Source: Circinella minor (lineage: Eukaryota; Mucoromycota; Mucoromycetes; Mucorales; Lichtheimiaceae). From it: 64,000 nucleotides of DNA. Each line of letters opens with the position of its first letter. The stretch's first letter is position 1. This document shows, piece by piece, positions 1 to 11,611 of the stretch. The notes below the pieces were generated by a model that was not told the DNA's origin, did no database searches, and saw nothing but the letters and a program-made list of their open reading frames with translations. The stretch is from positions 62,001 through 126,000 of the forward strand of contig JAEPRB010000107.1 of the NCBI GenBank assembly GCA_016758965.1, read 5' to 3'. The position numbers and the translations under genes were made by a program.

Positions 1-2767
1 CCTGAATGCATTTCTGTATTTAAACAATAGTTCTACAATAATTCGTTCTTGTTCAAATTCATCAACATTCGTGTTATTTCATTTTACAGATCAGATATAT
101 TGAAAAGCTATATTATATAAATATGTCTATAATTATAATTGTAATTAGTATTTTTATACATATGTTTTGCTGTGTGCGATATTATACCATGTATCAACGT
201 GCACAGAGAAGTAAGTTCTTTAGATCAATAACATTTTTCTACGTACTCTTAGATTCTTTTTAATGATTATTATGATGGTTATTTGATCCTTGTTGGCGGC
301 TGTTATTGTGCTTATTACTAAAAATCCCTGTTTCCCCTATTTTTTCCCTTCATTGATCATGTATTTACTCTCATAGCCACCTACGCCTTATTCCTGCTGC
401 TCCACAAGTTTTTCAGTACGTACCCCTCTCTGTGCACCGACGAGAGCGATAAGCTGCAATCAACGCGTGTTCATTTTAATTTCGTCATTAATAAAATGAA
501 TAATATTATCGTTATGTGATAACGGTGATTATATGTTTGATGGTCGATATCCACGAAATCAGGTCATCATCAGTCAACTTGATTTTTTTTTTTTTTTTTT
601 TTTTTTTTTGCAGCTTTCCACACGGTATCTCAGCAGATTTTCAATATTAGCGGGAAGCGATTCTTATTGATCGGTGTACAAATGTCCACCCTTTGCATGA
701 ATTTTACGAAACACCAAAAAGGCTTAAAGTTCTTCAAAGGTATTTCTTCTATGATTGGCTACTTTCAGAATCCGCTGCGAGGTTTGGGACGCCTTAATTA
801 ATATGTCAGAGACTTCTTGATCATCATAATAATGTGTAAAATACTGGATTCAGCGACCATAGCACATTTTTTGTTCTTATTTTATAGTATCATGAGTAAA
901 AGTGGGCAACAGGTTCTTTGTATGTGGCCCGTTATTGAAGCAATATGGCAGGGAAACTTTCCGTATTTTGCAACGTAAGCCAATCCAGGTAATTTTGTTC
1001 CGTTGCGTTGGACTACGTACCTCGTCTCAAATATCCAAGGAATCAATAACTGAGTACAATACATTACACGACCGAAATAATAATGCTACATCGCTCAACA
1101 CAGAGAGATTAATATGAAAGACTGGTTTGAGCAGTTCAATGGAAAGTTGAGTGCTGTAAATAAATAGAATGTTTGTAGACTTATGGATCAATGAAACGAA
1201 AAAAATAAACAAAAAAGATATAAGCAACATACATTGTGGCTAGAGTTGCTGTAATCAACATACTTAGGTCCAGCAGTTTATTTTATTAAACGTTGACTAC
1301 AATTTAAGCTTCCTTTTTCATAATGTACAATGACTTGACAGCAACAGAAAATATTGTCACCCCTCGCTATAACGATAGGATTTTGGGTTTCAAGACAGGT
1401 TAACCAGGGAAATATCGTTAATTTTCTATAATGATACCCGATACGAATTCAGAAAAAATACCGTTATATCGAGCAGACAAATAATAATACGTATATTTTA
1501 ATACTAGTTGCTGGACATTTGCTGATCGTCTAACTTTAACTTTGACCTCTTTTTGTTAAGAGTTTAATAAGCTGAATATCAAATTCATCTTTAACCGTCG
1601 TCTTGTCCAAAAACCATATTAGAGATTTCCTGCTTCTGCTTCTTTCCTATAAAAATTGGGTTTTGTTTTTTTATTCACTGTAAAAGTTCAACTTGTCCGT
1701 TACTATTTTGCGTGGCTTTATAACGATTGACAGTTTTTGGACCTTGGTATAATATTTACATTCTTTTCATATAGGACATCTGCATGAATTCGGATTAAGA
1801 ATTCATTATAACGATAATTCGATATAGTAATACCATTTTGGTCCAAAGGGAGATGTCATTAGTGTATTGACAGCAAATACCTCTTGTGAACTACTCAAGA
1901 CTACCGTATGCTTCGCCAATATGGAAAACATAGCGCAAGCTGGAAATGCTCGTTTATATCAACAGCATATTCAAACAAAGGGCTTTATCCAGCAACAGCA
2001 TTAAACTATAACACACATACTTATTATAAAAACAAAACATCAACATTGACATATAGCCTAGCATCATTTATTTTGAGACGCTTCTCAAAAGGAATAGCCC
2101 GCCAAAATGACATTAAAGCTTTATTATACCAGACGCTTGGCAACAAACTATCTAACACACAATGTTCATAAAGATAGTTATTTATCATTATATATATTTA
2201 AAAACGGCGTATCATCAGTTATACTTTGCTGATAGTTTGTGTATGTCCCTATTTGAACTATGATTTATAAGAACACAAAAGTCTATTTTGTAATTCATGA
2301 CACACGTACGTATCATATAAAAATCAACCTTAACTGAAGCTACATTATTATTATGATATCACTACAAAATATCATACCTCAAATAAAAAGATTATACGAT
2401 CAAACACCGTTTTTTCTACAGGTGGGATTTAGCAAAAAAAAAAAAAAAAACGGGAGGGGGCGAGCAAAATCGAGATGTGTCACATAATTCAAAATAGAAT
2501 TTTTTTGAAACGTTTAATCTGATGGTTTGTCAGGATATAGTGTGCATAACATTAATATTATTGCAGAGCTACGTACAGGCCTTAAAAATAATGCATTCAA
2601 CTCTTTTATTTGCTATAATGATATATACAAATATATGATTAAAGCAATTTTTCATGCACGTAGGCTTTTATTTTCAAAATGTTTGCAGATACATACATAC
2701 GTAAAGCAAAAAGTATAATTCTTTATATAGGAATCCAGCAAATATTTTACGTAAACAATTACTATTT
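1..2767. other. intergenic, AT-rich, no supportable gene
   Basis: I see no gene here. The stretch holds a run of 27 T at 583-609, an A tract near 2434, and an open frame without a start codon at 614-798 that follows a T-rich tract and a CAG acceptor-like site. Between about 1365 and 1830 several ATAACGA/TCGTTAT motifs occur in both orientations and may be worn ends of a DNA transposon. Short ATG frames at 1908-2171 and 2527-2718 have no recognisable domain and look like chance. Confidence 0.6.
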
Positions 2768-4327
2768 TTACTGTTTACCAAATGCTTCATTTAAATGTTG
2801 CGAAATGATGGCCATAGTTTGTTTATACGCTTGAGATTCGTTTGCGACAGGTAAATTGAAATATCCATGTACTATGATCACATGTATGACCAGAAAAAAA
2901 AAAGAACATTACACGATATGTAAGTGTTACATGAGTACCATACCTTGCTTTTAACTAATGGCAACTATTTACTCCATTCTATACTAACTTGAACCTAAAA
3001 TACGGACTGCAGTTACAGGGACACCTGCTTGAATTAATTTACGTGCGTATGCTTCACCTTCGTCACGTATAATATCTGCTTCTGCTGTCAATACTAGTGC
3101 AGGAGGAAGTCCTTTTAATTCTTCCAACGTAGCACACAATGGATATGCAAAAAAGTTATTTTTGGCACCTGTCTTTCTTTCTTCGTCGTCTTAAAAATGC
3201 AAAGGATTTAAAAGGTCGCAATCGGCACTTGTTAAACCATATTCGCCAGTACTAAAAGCTTGGTATGATTCAAAATCGTTGTGTGCTTCTGTTGTCGCAG
3301 GATAAACCAGTATTTGAGATTTGACAACATCGCTGCCAAGTCCACGCTTCTTGGCCATTACTATTATATATAGTAGTAGACAATGACATATAATTATATA
3401 TTAGTCTGTATAGTCAACAGCATATAATAATAAAAGTATGATACAATAATACGTATATTGGATTTTTTTTAATAGGTAATGTTACTTACATGGAATGGAA
3501 GTTGCTAGTTGACCACCAGCAGAATCCTTAAAAAGAAACATAATATTAGTGTTCTATATTATATCTCATAAATCATATGGAATGAAAAAAAAAACCCGTA
3601 CTCCACATGTTGCAATCTTGCTGATATCAATATTATTGTTACTGCCATTTTCAAGCAGCCACGTCAGCGTTGTATAGCATTCCTCATTTATTGTAGGAAA
3701 TTTAACTTCTGGTGAAAGTGTATAATCAATATAAACCACCACAACATGGTTTGTGATAGCAATCTATAATAACATGCAAAGTATCAGCTATTTTTTTTCA
3801 TCTCATGCTCTCTCTTTTCCTTACTGCACTCTACTTTTTTTACGAATATAAATAAGTCCTATTTACATCACGCATTGTTTTTCCGTACGTAATCTTCGAG
3901 CCGAAAACCCACCCACCACCATGACTGTATTATATATGATACATATTATTAAGTATGTTTTTAAACAACAGCTGCATTATAATATATAAAACGACGATAT
4001 ATGCAAACATTATTTTTTTTTATTTAAAAATAATATATAGTGAACTTACTAAAAGATAACAGCTGGAAGGTTTTCGTTTTCTGTTCCGATGGGTCGGAAT
4101 AAGCTTAAACGAAGCTCATAACCACCATGAACAACAGTCTTGTCTTCTTCAATTATTTCTGGGAGTTTTTGTCCAATATGTGGCTTTTCGACTACTTCAC
4201 GCATTAGTTTCATGCGCTTTTTGATATCTAGCTTATCTCCTATGGTAGTAAGAGGGGTAAACTCTGGGCTATTAACATAATTGACAAATATAGGATCAAG
4301 CACAATACGCGTATTGTTTGGAGCCAT
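2768..4327 (-). pseudogene. HSL-type alpha/beta-hydrolase (esterase/lipase), interrupted by an in-frame stop
   Basis: Carboxylester hydrolase of the hormone-sensitive-lipase group. Exons: 4327-4050, 3924-3867, 3763-3602, 3526-3490, 3360-2989, 2871-2768 (337 codons with the internal stop). Seen in order: oxyanion-hole HGGGW, the nucleophile motif GDSAGG split by an intron right after its first Gly, the acid region LTAEAD..RDEGEAY, and the His motif IHGYF near the C terminus. All catalytic residues are kept. A TAA at 3193-3191 lies in frame in a variable loop (after LNPLHF), and homology to the neighbour resumes in the same frame, so this is a nonsense change, not a frameshift. A 48-nt intron (GTGCCG...GAAG) could remove the stop, but neither close paralogue has one there. 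Start chosen at 4327 because the in-frame ATG at 4396 only adds a Phe-rich stretch absent from paralogues. Divergent from the paralogue at 4740, with 412 bp between. Confidence 0.8.
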
Positions 4328-4739
4328 GATTAATTGATGAAGAATAGAAAAAAAGAAGATGAAGAAAAAAAAAGGCTTAAAAAAATTTACATACATTTTG
4401 CTTTGTAAACATTTGTTCTTATTGCTGATTTATTGACTTCAGAGATGTTTAACCGTACGACATACGTATTGGAATGATAGAAAAGCAAGTAACAACCAAG
4501 TTTTTTAAGATACAGATAGTTATTTTACACACATGATTATTGGAAAATCTATTTACAATAAAGTACCAATATAGTACGTATTCTTGTGAGAAAAACTTAA
4601 TTTTCTTCATGTGAACTCGTAATACATTATATCAATATTTATGCAGTGTACACCACAAAACAAAATATAGAGCAAAAACATTTTTGAGCCCCAACAAATT
4701 ATTTTTAGCTCCTTTTTTACTTTTTTTTGTTCTTCTGTC
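4328..4739. promoter_or_regulatory. shared divergent promoter region of two esterase paralogues
   Basis: This 412-bp gap separates two divergently transcribed esterase paralogues and must hold both promoters. It is AT-rich, with a poly-Phe-coding T/A tract next to the left gene and a T-rich tract next to the right one. TACGTA-type palindromes occur at about 4448 and 4577. No specific binding site can be assigned. Confidence 0.45.
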
Positions 4740-6206
4740 ATGACGAATAACGAGAAAAAACGACAAATAATATTACCAGCGCCAGTAGTTCTTGACCCTG
4801 TATATACTGCGTTTCTTATTGAAGAGCGAAACACAGTTAATGAACAACCATTCTCTACAGGAGACGATAACAGCGAACCAAATGATGTTACTGTACAAAA
4901 AATTCGAAATAGTGAAGAACGAGCCTATGCGATTCAGAAACTTCCATCCGTCATTGAAGAAGATAAAACTATCGTTTATAACAGTGTTGAAGTTCGATTA
5001 ACATTCTTGCGACCTCTAGGGACGGAGAAAGAGAAACTTCCTGCTGTTATATTTTAGTGAGTGTGTCTTTTTATTTTTATTTTTTAATTTTTCACGGTAA
5101 CTTTATTATTTGACGTTTTTGATTAATTTTTTTTTGTTCAGCCATGGTGGAGGGTTTATTGCTGGATCAAAACTTATATATGGAAAACCTGTGAGAGATG
5201 TAAGCTACGTAACCCTATTTTCATGAAAATATAAAAACTTGTTATTATATTTCTGATCACTACGTACCTTTTTTCTTTTCGTATATCAGATATCCATTCA
5301 GAATAATGTTACTGTTGTGTTTGTTAATTATTCGCTCGCTCCAGAAGTACAATTTCCAGTTATTAACGAAGAATGTTTTTCTGCATTAGCGTGGGTGGTT
5401 GAGAATGGGGATAGCATTAATATCAATGTCAATAAACTTGCCATTTGTGGTGATTCATGCGGTGGTCAAATAGTGGCTGCTACTGCTTGTAAGTAAGCAA
5501 TAATAATTGGATGCTATTAATATTATTATCAAAAACAGAAAATAATTTTGTGGTAGATAGTTATCTAGAAACTATACAACTTGTCCTAGTTTGGAAAAAA
5601 AATTACTGAGAAAGTATTTTAATAATAACAGTGATGGCAAAAGAACGGGGCTTTGAGGAAGCCATCAAGACCCAGATCATGATTTATCCAATGACGGCAC
5701 CAAAAGAGTCGTCATTTGAATCCTACGAACTTTTTGGTAATGGAGATTACGGTTTAGCATTCGCACAAGTTATGTTTGCCAAGAATATGTATTTTGGTGA
5801 TAATGACAATTATGACAAAAATAATATATATGCATTTCCATTGGTTGCAACAAATGATGAATTAAAAGATCTCCCGCCTGCTCTGATTTTGACGGCAGAA
5901 GCAGACGTACTACGTGATGAAGGTGAATCATATGCACGAAGATTACTTGTCGCACAGGTACCTACATTGGCGATCCGAATCTTGGGTGCAGGTTGGTACA
6001 TTGTAGTTTTCCTTTGTTAGATATACTGTCAATGACATATACCTTTATAATATTATTTCCATTCAATTTAAGATATGTGTCAACAACTGTTAATTAACTT
6101 ATACACACAATTAGTTCATGGATATTTCAATATAATGGTTGAAGAAACATCAGCATATAGGCAAACCATGACTATTATATCCAAACAATTAAAAGACTTT
6201 TTTTGA
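4740..6206 (+). CDS. HSL-type alpha/beta-hydrolase (esterase/lipase)
   Basis: Predicted carboxylester hydrolase, 341 aa, probably cytosolic (no signal peptide). Exons: 4740-5056, 5142-5199, 5290-5488, 5632-5991, 6115-6206. The oxyanion-hole motif YHGGGF spans the first junction. The nucleophile motif is GDSCGG, a Cys replacing the Ala usual after the catalytic Ser. Then come LTAEADVLRDEGESY with the catalytic Asp, and VHGYF with the His after the last intron. The length suits the HSL (bacterial family IV-like) group. The intron that splits the GDS motif in the left neighbour and in the 24-kb copy is missing here. It is the intact member of the divergent pair; the natural substrate cannot be read from sequence. 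Confidence 0.88.
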
Positions 6207-6777
6207 AAACACTTCGCGACAAGTTTTTATACGTACGTATCCCAAATAGTTATCAAAAGAGCAAAATGAGATTTCTACAGAAGTGGGTATTTTAGTGATG
6301 TAATTATTTATTTTTTCAATAAAACGACTATCATCATGATTATTTTGTATGAATTATACATTTGAGCTATACAGCATGGATATATGATATGATGAGAATA
6401 ATTTTTGAAATAAATGGAAAGTCTCGCTAACTCTTCTATTAAGTGTAAGATATTGGAGCTAGATATGTAGATAGAACCATATGTTATAGAAATTAAATAT
6501 TTAATATATAAATGATCAGTAGACTCAAATGAAACATATTATAGAGTATTAATTCCTACGTATCCGAATAAATAGATACATCACTTTTGTTCACATACAT
6601 TATTCACCTTTACAAAATATATAAACCTCCGCCTCCCTTTTCAGCATTTTTGGTCATAACTATATTTGTATATATGCAAGTTTGCTTAAATACGACAGCA
6701 AGGATTTGAACTTGGAAATATATTTTTTATTGTACAAGATAAGTAATTTTTCAATTCTACTCACCATTATTGCTGTT
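6207..6777. other. intergenic between convergent esterase and F-box genes
   Basis: AT-rich 3' flank shared by two convergent genes. I see no gene; an AATAAA-type signal lies near 6318 on the plus strand. A small ATG frame at 6682-6900 overlaps the F-box gene tail and has no coding character. Confidence 0.5.
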
Positions 6778-8645
6778 CTAAATCAATTCACATTCACTTG
6801 TATATACTCTTTCAAACTGAGGATTATTTTTAAGTGGGCGTATGCCATTCTCTGTAATTACATCTTGATTCCAAAATGTTATGTCCTTCAAATTTGGTAG
6901 CATATTGATGTATTTCAATGCCTTGTCAGTAATCCCGTCTTGACATGTCATAGCTATTCTGGTTAATTTTGACGGTCGTTGTTGTCGTACGGCAAGTTTT
7001 TCGAAATAGTTTTCCATTACGCCTTCCGACATTTCACAACACTGCATATCCAAGTGCTCCAACGTGTCAATCGAAGCAATTGTGTCCATTATTTTATCCA
7101 TATTGAAACCACAATTAGATAGACAAAGCTTTTGGATACCACCGTTGTAATTATCTAATTGTTGTTGTTGCTGCTGTTGTGAAACTATTGCCAAATCACA
7201 AAATAAATCCTCAATACTCTGTTGATCTTCTGCATCGAATACACAGTCCATGGACAGCTCAGTTAAACTGTGAGTAGCTTGCTGTCGTATCATATTCACA
7301 AGTTCGCGAGGTAACGTGTCACAATCGTATATCGAGAGAGAGCTTAATGCAGGTGAACGTTGTAAGATATCAATACTGAATGCGTTGTATGTTGATTGGT
7401 GATTATTGTTATAATAAAGTACAAGTGATTGAAGTTTATGAAAAGTGGTTGAAAAAATAGGACTGTCAGTGGTTGATAGTGACGGTGGCGTAAATCGTAG
7501 CTGAAGGTCAAAATGTCTCAAGTCTTCAATAGAGCTATTACCGATAACCAGTTCGAGGTCTTGTAAAGTTTCTGCAACGCCAAACAGAGCGGTTATTTTT
7601 CCTGGCCCAGTGGATGAAAATAACGCAAGATCTTCATGATCATTATCACGGTTCACAGAAATACTTGTTTTCCTTCCTTGCAATCGATAATATGTTCCAT
7701 TTTCTGAAATATTCACTAAACTTGGCGGCAGTTGCTGTAATAATTCCAAATTATTACGTATTTTACAACCATAAAATTCCAGGTATTTTAAGTTTGGACA
7801 GCGGAAAATAACTGAATTTAAGATTGATTGATTAAATGATCTGAATCCAATTTTAAGATTTATCAAACTTGGTCTATCATCTGCCTCATTTTCTTCGTGA
7901 AGCTCTTGCTGTTTCAAGATGCTAGCATATTGGATACAGTGGAATTTGGTTAGACGTGTACACGTATGAATAATTGTCTCTACTGGTAAAGCCGGATGTT
8001 GTTCGTCCGTTGTCGTAATATATATACTCAATTCAGTAATCGTATCCTTTATCTGCTGTAATGCAATCATAAACTGGACTACCTGATCTTTTTTCTGGCG
8101 AGTAAAAATTTCGTAGCCTATATCACAGAATATCGGATATATTATTATTATTATTATTTTCTAACGTGATTTATTGGGATATGAATGCTATTACTTTTTA
8201 TATTAATGATCTGAAGCGCTTTAAAATGACCATCATGAATACGTCGTGTAAATACGTTTTGGCACTCGTCACCCGACAAGGATTCTAACCTGAGTTTTAT
8301 AACATAGGGGTCGATGCTGGATATATGTGGTTCGAATTCCTTGAGAGTATCTTTAGAAACTTTAAGAGTGGACCAGGCCTCTGGGCACGTAACTACTCGG
8401 TTTTTCCAATTACGTGACACGCTTTTAATATTTGTTAAATCTTTAAATGATAAGCGTGTAAATATGTTGGGTAAAATCTCGGTTGGTAACTTGGGGACAA
8501 AATCAATAGTAAATGTATTTGTTTTTAAATCGCATATATTTCCTGATTCCAATTGCCATCTATGATCATTATAAGAATTTGGCGACAATGACTGATCCTT
8601 ACTATTGTTACTATTGTGAGGCCGATATGAATTGTTGGTCGTCAT
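6778..8645 (-). CDS. F-box/leucine-rich-repeat protein
   Basis: Substrate-receptor candidate for an SCF ubiquitin ligase, 596 aa. Exons: 8645-8195 and 8117-6778, joined by a 77-nt intron with donor GTAATA and acceptor ATATAG; this phase keeps the frame open, the alternative donor GTTAGA does not. The F-box lies at about residues 51-91 (LPTEILPNIF...LSFKDLTNIKSVSRNWK), preceded by an Asn/Ser-rich N terminus. The remainder is a chain of degenerate leucine-rich repeats (for example LEHLDMQCC and LTELSMD). A poly-Gln run sits in the middle. ATG 8645 is used because the frame upstream opens only with a non-ATG codon. It lies 163 bp downstream of the HET-domain gene on the same strand. Mucoromycete genomes carry large families of such genes; the target is unknown. 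Confidence 0.85.
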
Positions 8646-8808
8646 GATGACAAACAACGAGGTGCAACATACTACAATCAAAGATTAAAAAGACTAACTT
8701 TATGTTAGTGACACAAAGCAACGCCACACTCAATGGTATTACTATTTCTCATCTAAACCATTTATGGAACCTGAAGTCAGCTATCGATGTTTTCAAGACC
8801 TTTTTTTT

Positions 8809-10617
8809 TTATTCAATAGCAAAAGTTGTATAGCGTGCATAATTATAGCCTCCAAAAAGGTCTGCTATGAGATTACTCATGTATTCAACATCCCGAGTAC
8901 GAGCTTCTTCTCCAAGATAATATATACCGATGGCTCGATATTTACCACACTCAGCCTTGTTCCTTTTGATAACAGGTAAAAAGCAATGACTAGTATATTC
9001 ACCCACTAACAGTGTCTTGAGATGCTGAGCACCTTGCGTGGATTTCATTTTTTGTCGGCAGCTTTCCAAAACAATGGGGAGAACGATACATTCGTCTTGA
9101 TCCGTAACTTCTTCTGTTAAAGATAGTGCAGCAGGTGCACAGAAACCGTTCTTGGATTGATCCAAAAGACAATGGGTAGGGTAACATCCTGTGGTGGATA
9201 TCATGGAAAGCTGAAGCTTCATGACAAAGTACTTTATATCGTTAGCATATTTGCTTGGATCCATTTGTTTCACTCTGTTACGCAAACGAATTAAATCATC
9301 TCGATTTTCAACCCGGGTTTCTTGTTCAACTGGTACTGGATATATTCTACCATAGGTGTAAACCTCTATGCGTAAGCACATATCACTATCCACCACGGTA
9401 GGCATGTGTCGATAATAAGTTGTAGCGAGAACTTGCTCTGAAATATGAAGACCTCCCACGCCAGTCCACGAGGGCAATGCATATTCATCCATTGTTGAAG
9501 TATTGAATGACGGACCTTCTGAAAAGATTACTTTTTCTCTTGACCCAAAGCATAATATTGAAAGATCATCTGATGGGATAACCCGATAAATATCTTTGTA
9601 TGCTTTCTGAATATCTATGCTGTAATAGCTTGTACTAATGGTGTCTAATACGGCGCGGACACCAGGTATAATTGGATACAAAAGGTTGAGTAGTGCAAAA
9701 AGCTGATCATGTTTGGTTGAACTGGTACGAAAATGAGTAAAACGTAGAATATTGTTAATAGAACTGATGTCGTTAGGCATTGGACTGTTAAAAACATCCA
9801 TCATGGGAGCAAGCAAGTCAGAAATAGAGGGTCGCAGGGTGCTGCAGCTTTGTTGCCAAAAGTTGATATTTTGCCCAACTACTAAGATACGTCTTGATAA
9901 CATTACTTCGGTCAAAGTCCAACTTCTTTTAAACCACAAGGATTGATATAAAGCAAACACAGCGTTTCCTCTTGCAAGGTTACCATATACTACGTCATAC
10001 TGATCAAAATCTTGAAGTGCATGAACCTTGATTTCTGGAACTAATGCGACGGTATAGTTCGCGCTTGAGTAGATGTAATACATCTTCTTGATGTTTTGAA
10101 GTTTTTCTTCTTCATTTGTTTGATCAATACATATCTTATCGTACCATAAATATTTGATTTGAAAATCTTTACATAATTGTTGAAGCAAGCCTTCAAATGT
10201 CACATGCCGTGTTGTCATTGTTGTCATTGTCTTGTTCTTTTTGTCGTTGTTATGGCGTTGCTTGAATAAATTCTTTAATTTATTGCGTGGTTGTGGATCT
10301 TTGGAAATTTCATCGTCACCAATGAGTTTATGCTGACCACGATCAATATAATTAACGTCCCTATTACTATGAGTACTATTACTGGCTTTGTTATCGAATC
10401 CTTCTTTTTTTGATGTGATTTCACCTGACTGTATCCAACAATATGAAAGTGCACAATATCCTGTTTGCTGTGCTTCAGTTCCAGGTACTTTTTTCCAATC
10501 GCTGGTACGAATCAACCATGGTGGTCGGTATGTCGCCTGTGCTTTCACAGATAATCGATAGTTGTTTGTATCCTCATCATCTGCTGAACGTTGATTGAGA
10601 GAATACTCTATGTACAT
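8809..10617 (-). CDS. HET-domain (heterokaryon-incompatibility-like) protein
   Basis: Single-exon protein of 602 aa. Three conserved boxes of the HET family (PF06985) can be read: YCALSYCW at 54-61, YLWYDKICIDQTNEEEK at 156-172 followed by a helix with M..iYs.A, and SLWFKRSWTLTEVML at 226-240, where TE replaces the usual QE. Between boxes 1 and 2 lies an unusually long (about 75 aa) hydrophilic insertion rich in Asn and Lys. The C-terminal 350 residues have no domain I recognise. In Ascomycota such proteins trigger non-self recognition and cell death; whether mucoromycete members do so is not known to me. The HET fold is distantly related to TIR domains, which is family knowledge, not seen here. 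No transmembrane segment or signal peptide. Confidence 0.85.
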   Translation of the reverse strand: MYIEYSLNQRSADDEDTNNYRLSVKAQATYRPPWLIRTSDWKKVPGTEAQQTGYCALSYCWIQSGEITSKKEGFDNKASNSTHSNRDVNYIDRGQHKLIGDDEISKDPQPRNKLKNLFKQRHNNDKKNKTMTTMTTRHVTFEGLLQQLCKDFQIKYLWYDKICIDQTNEEEKLQNIKKMYYIYSSANYTVALVPEIKVHALQDFDQYDVVYGNLARGNAVFALYQSLWFKRSWTLTEVMLSRRILVVGQNINFWQQSCSTLRPSISDLLAPMMDVFNSPMPNDISSINNILRFTHFRTSSTKHDQLFALLNLLYPIIPGVRAVLDTISTSYYSIDIQKAYKDIYRVIPSDDLSILCFGSREKVIFSEGPSFNTSTMDEYALPSWTGVGGLHISEQVLATTYYRHMPTVVDSDMCLRIEVYTYGRIYPVPVEQETRVENRDDLIRLRNRVKQMDPSKYANDIKYFVMKLQLSMISTTGCYPTHCLLDQSKNGFCAPAALSLTEEVTDQDECIVLPIVLESCRQKMKSTQGAQHLKTLLVGEYTSHCFLPVIKRNKAECGKYRAIGIYYLGEEARTRDVEYMSNLIADLFGGYNYARYTTFAIE

Positions 10618-11611
10618 TTTTCTGGACTACGAAAAGGAAATATAGGACAACAGTCTTTCTTAAATATATATAAGGAATAACAATAAATAAGACAATTATA
10701 TACGTACATAAAAATTCACGTCCACTGTTAAAGTATCAAAAATAAAAAAGATTATCCTTGGTCAGAAGCTGCTTTTTTGTATATTCAAAAATATATGTAA
10801 TAATATAAAGCAAAGTTCATCAAAAGAAAATAACTAGTTAATATTTCATAACAAGTGCGCTAGAACGGAAAGAAAGAAGTAGTTGTATTATGGCTGTGGA
10901 TTACGTACTTGGTAGAAAATACAATAACTTTTATTGAAATGATACCTTTTTGAATGTTCTGTAGATTCCTATTGTTCTGTGTGACAAAGTGTGACTAATT
11001 ATATATAATGCTTAAAACTTTTATAAAATTCCTTTAGTACTTAAAAAATAAAATATTATGACCGCTTGTAACCCATAATCATGTATTTGCATAAATCCTA
11101 CGAGAATTTCTATTCATATATAGGAATAAATAACTACCATTTTTACAAAATTGGATATGCTACCCTATCAAAAAAGTTCTTGGCGTCTTGTGACAGCTCT
11201 GTTTTTTTTATATACATCTCTACTATATGTTATTTGCCATCGAGGTGTTTATATATTCACTACATAATCGTATCTTTCGGTATCATGGTGAATAGCGTGC
11301 TTTATATTATTTACTAGCTGTTGATCAACATTACTTACCAAAGGCATTCTCTCAGGAATTTGATAGTATCATATCTTGATCAACTAACATGTGTAAAAAT
11401 ATATTACTGTCGACCCTTGTGTACTGTATAGGAAAGGCTCATGATTACAAATTGAAATAAAAAACCATATAAATAATGCATCAAATTCATGGTGAAAGGA
11501 TGACAGCTAAAAATCGAACGGGATTTCAAATAAAGTTAAACGCGATTTGCAGATTGGGGAAAATGGGAGTGGGATCTTTTTCTTTTTCAATTTTTCAATA
11601 AGCACTTTACC
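10618..11611. other. intergenic, divergent promoters of HET gene and MED17
   Basis: About 1 kb of AT-rich DNA between the start of the HET gene (minus) and MED17 (plus). TACGTA-type palindromes occur near 10700 and 10901. A 78-codon frame at 11081-11317 has no domain and looks like chance. Close to the MED17 start the sequence is T-rich. Confidence 0.5.

Noticed and set aside
3142..3195. A 48-nt intron removing the esterase stop
   Set aside because: It keeps frame, but close paralogues have no intron there, it would delete aligned residues, and the size is at the lower limit; kept as alternative only.
8646..8681. Upstream extension of the F-box protein
   Set aside because: It opens with TTG, not ATG; the ATG at 8645 is the first usable start.
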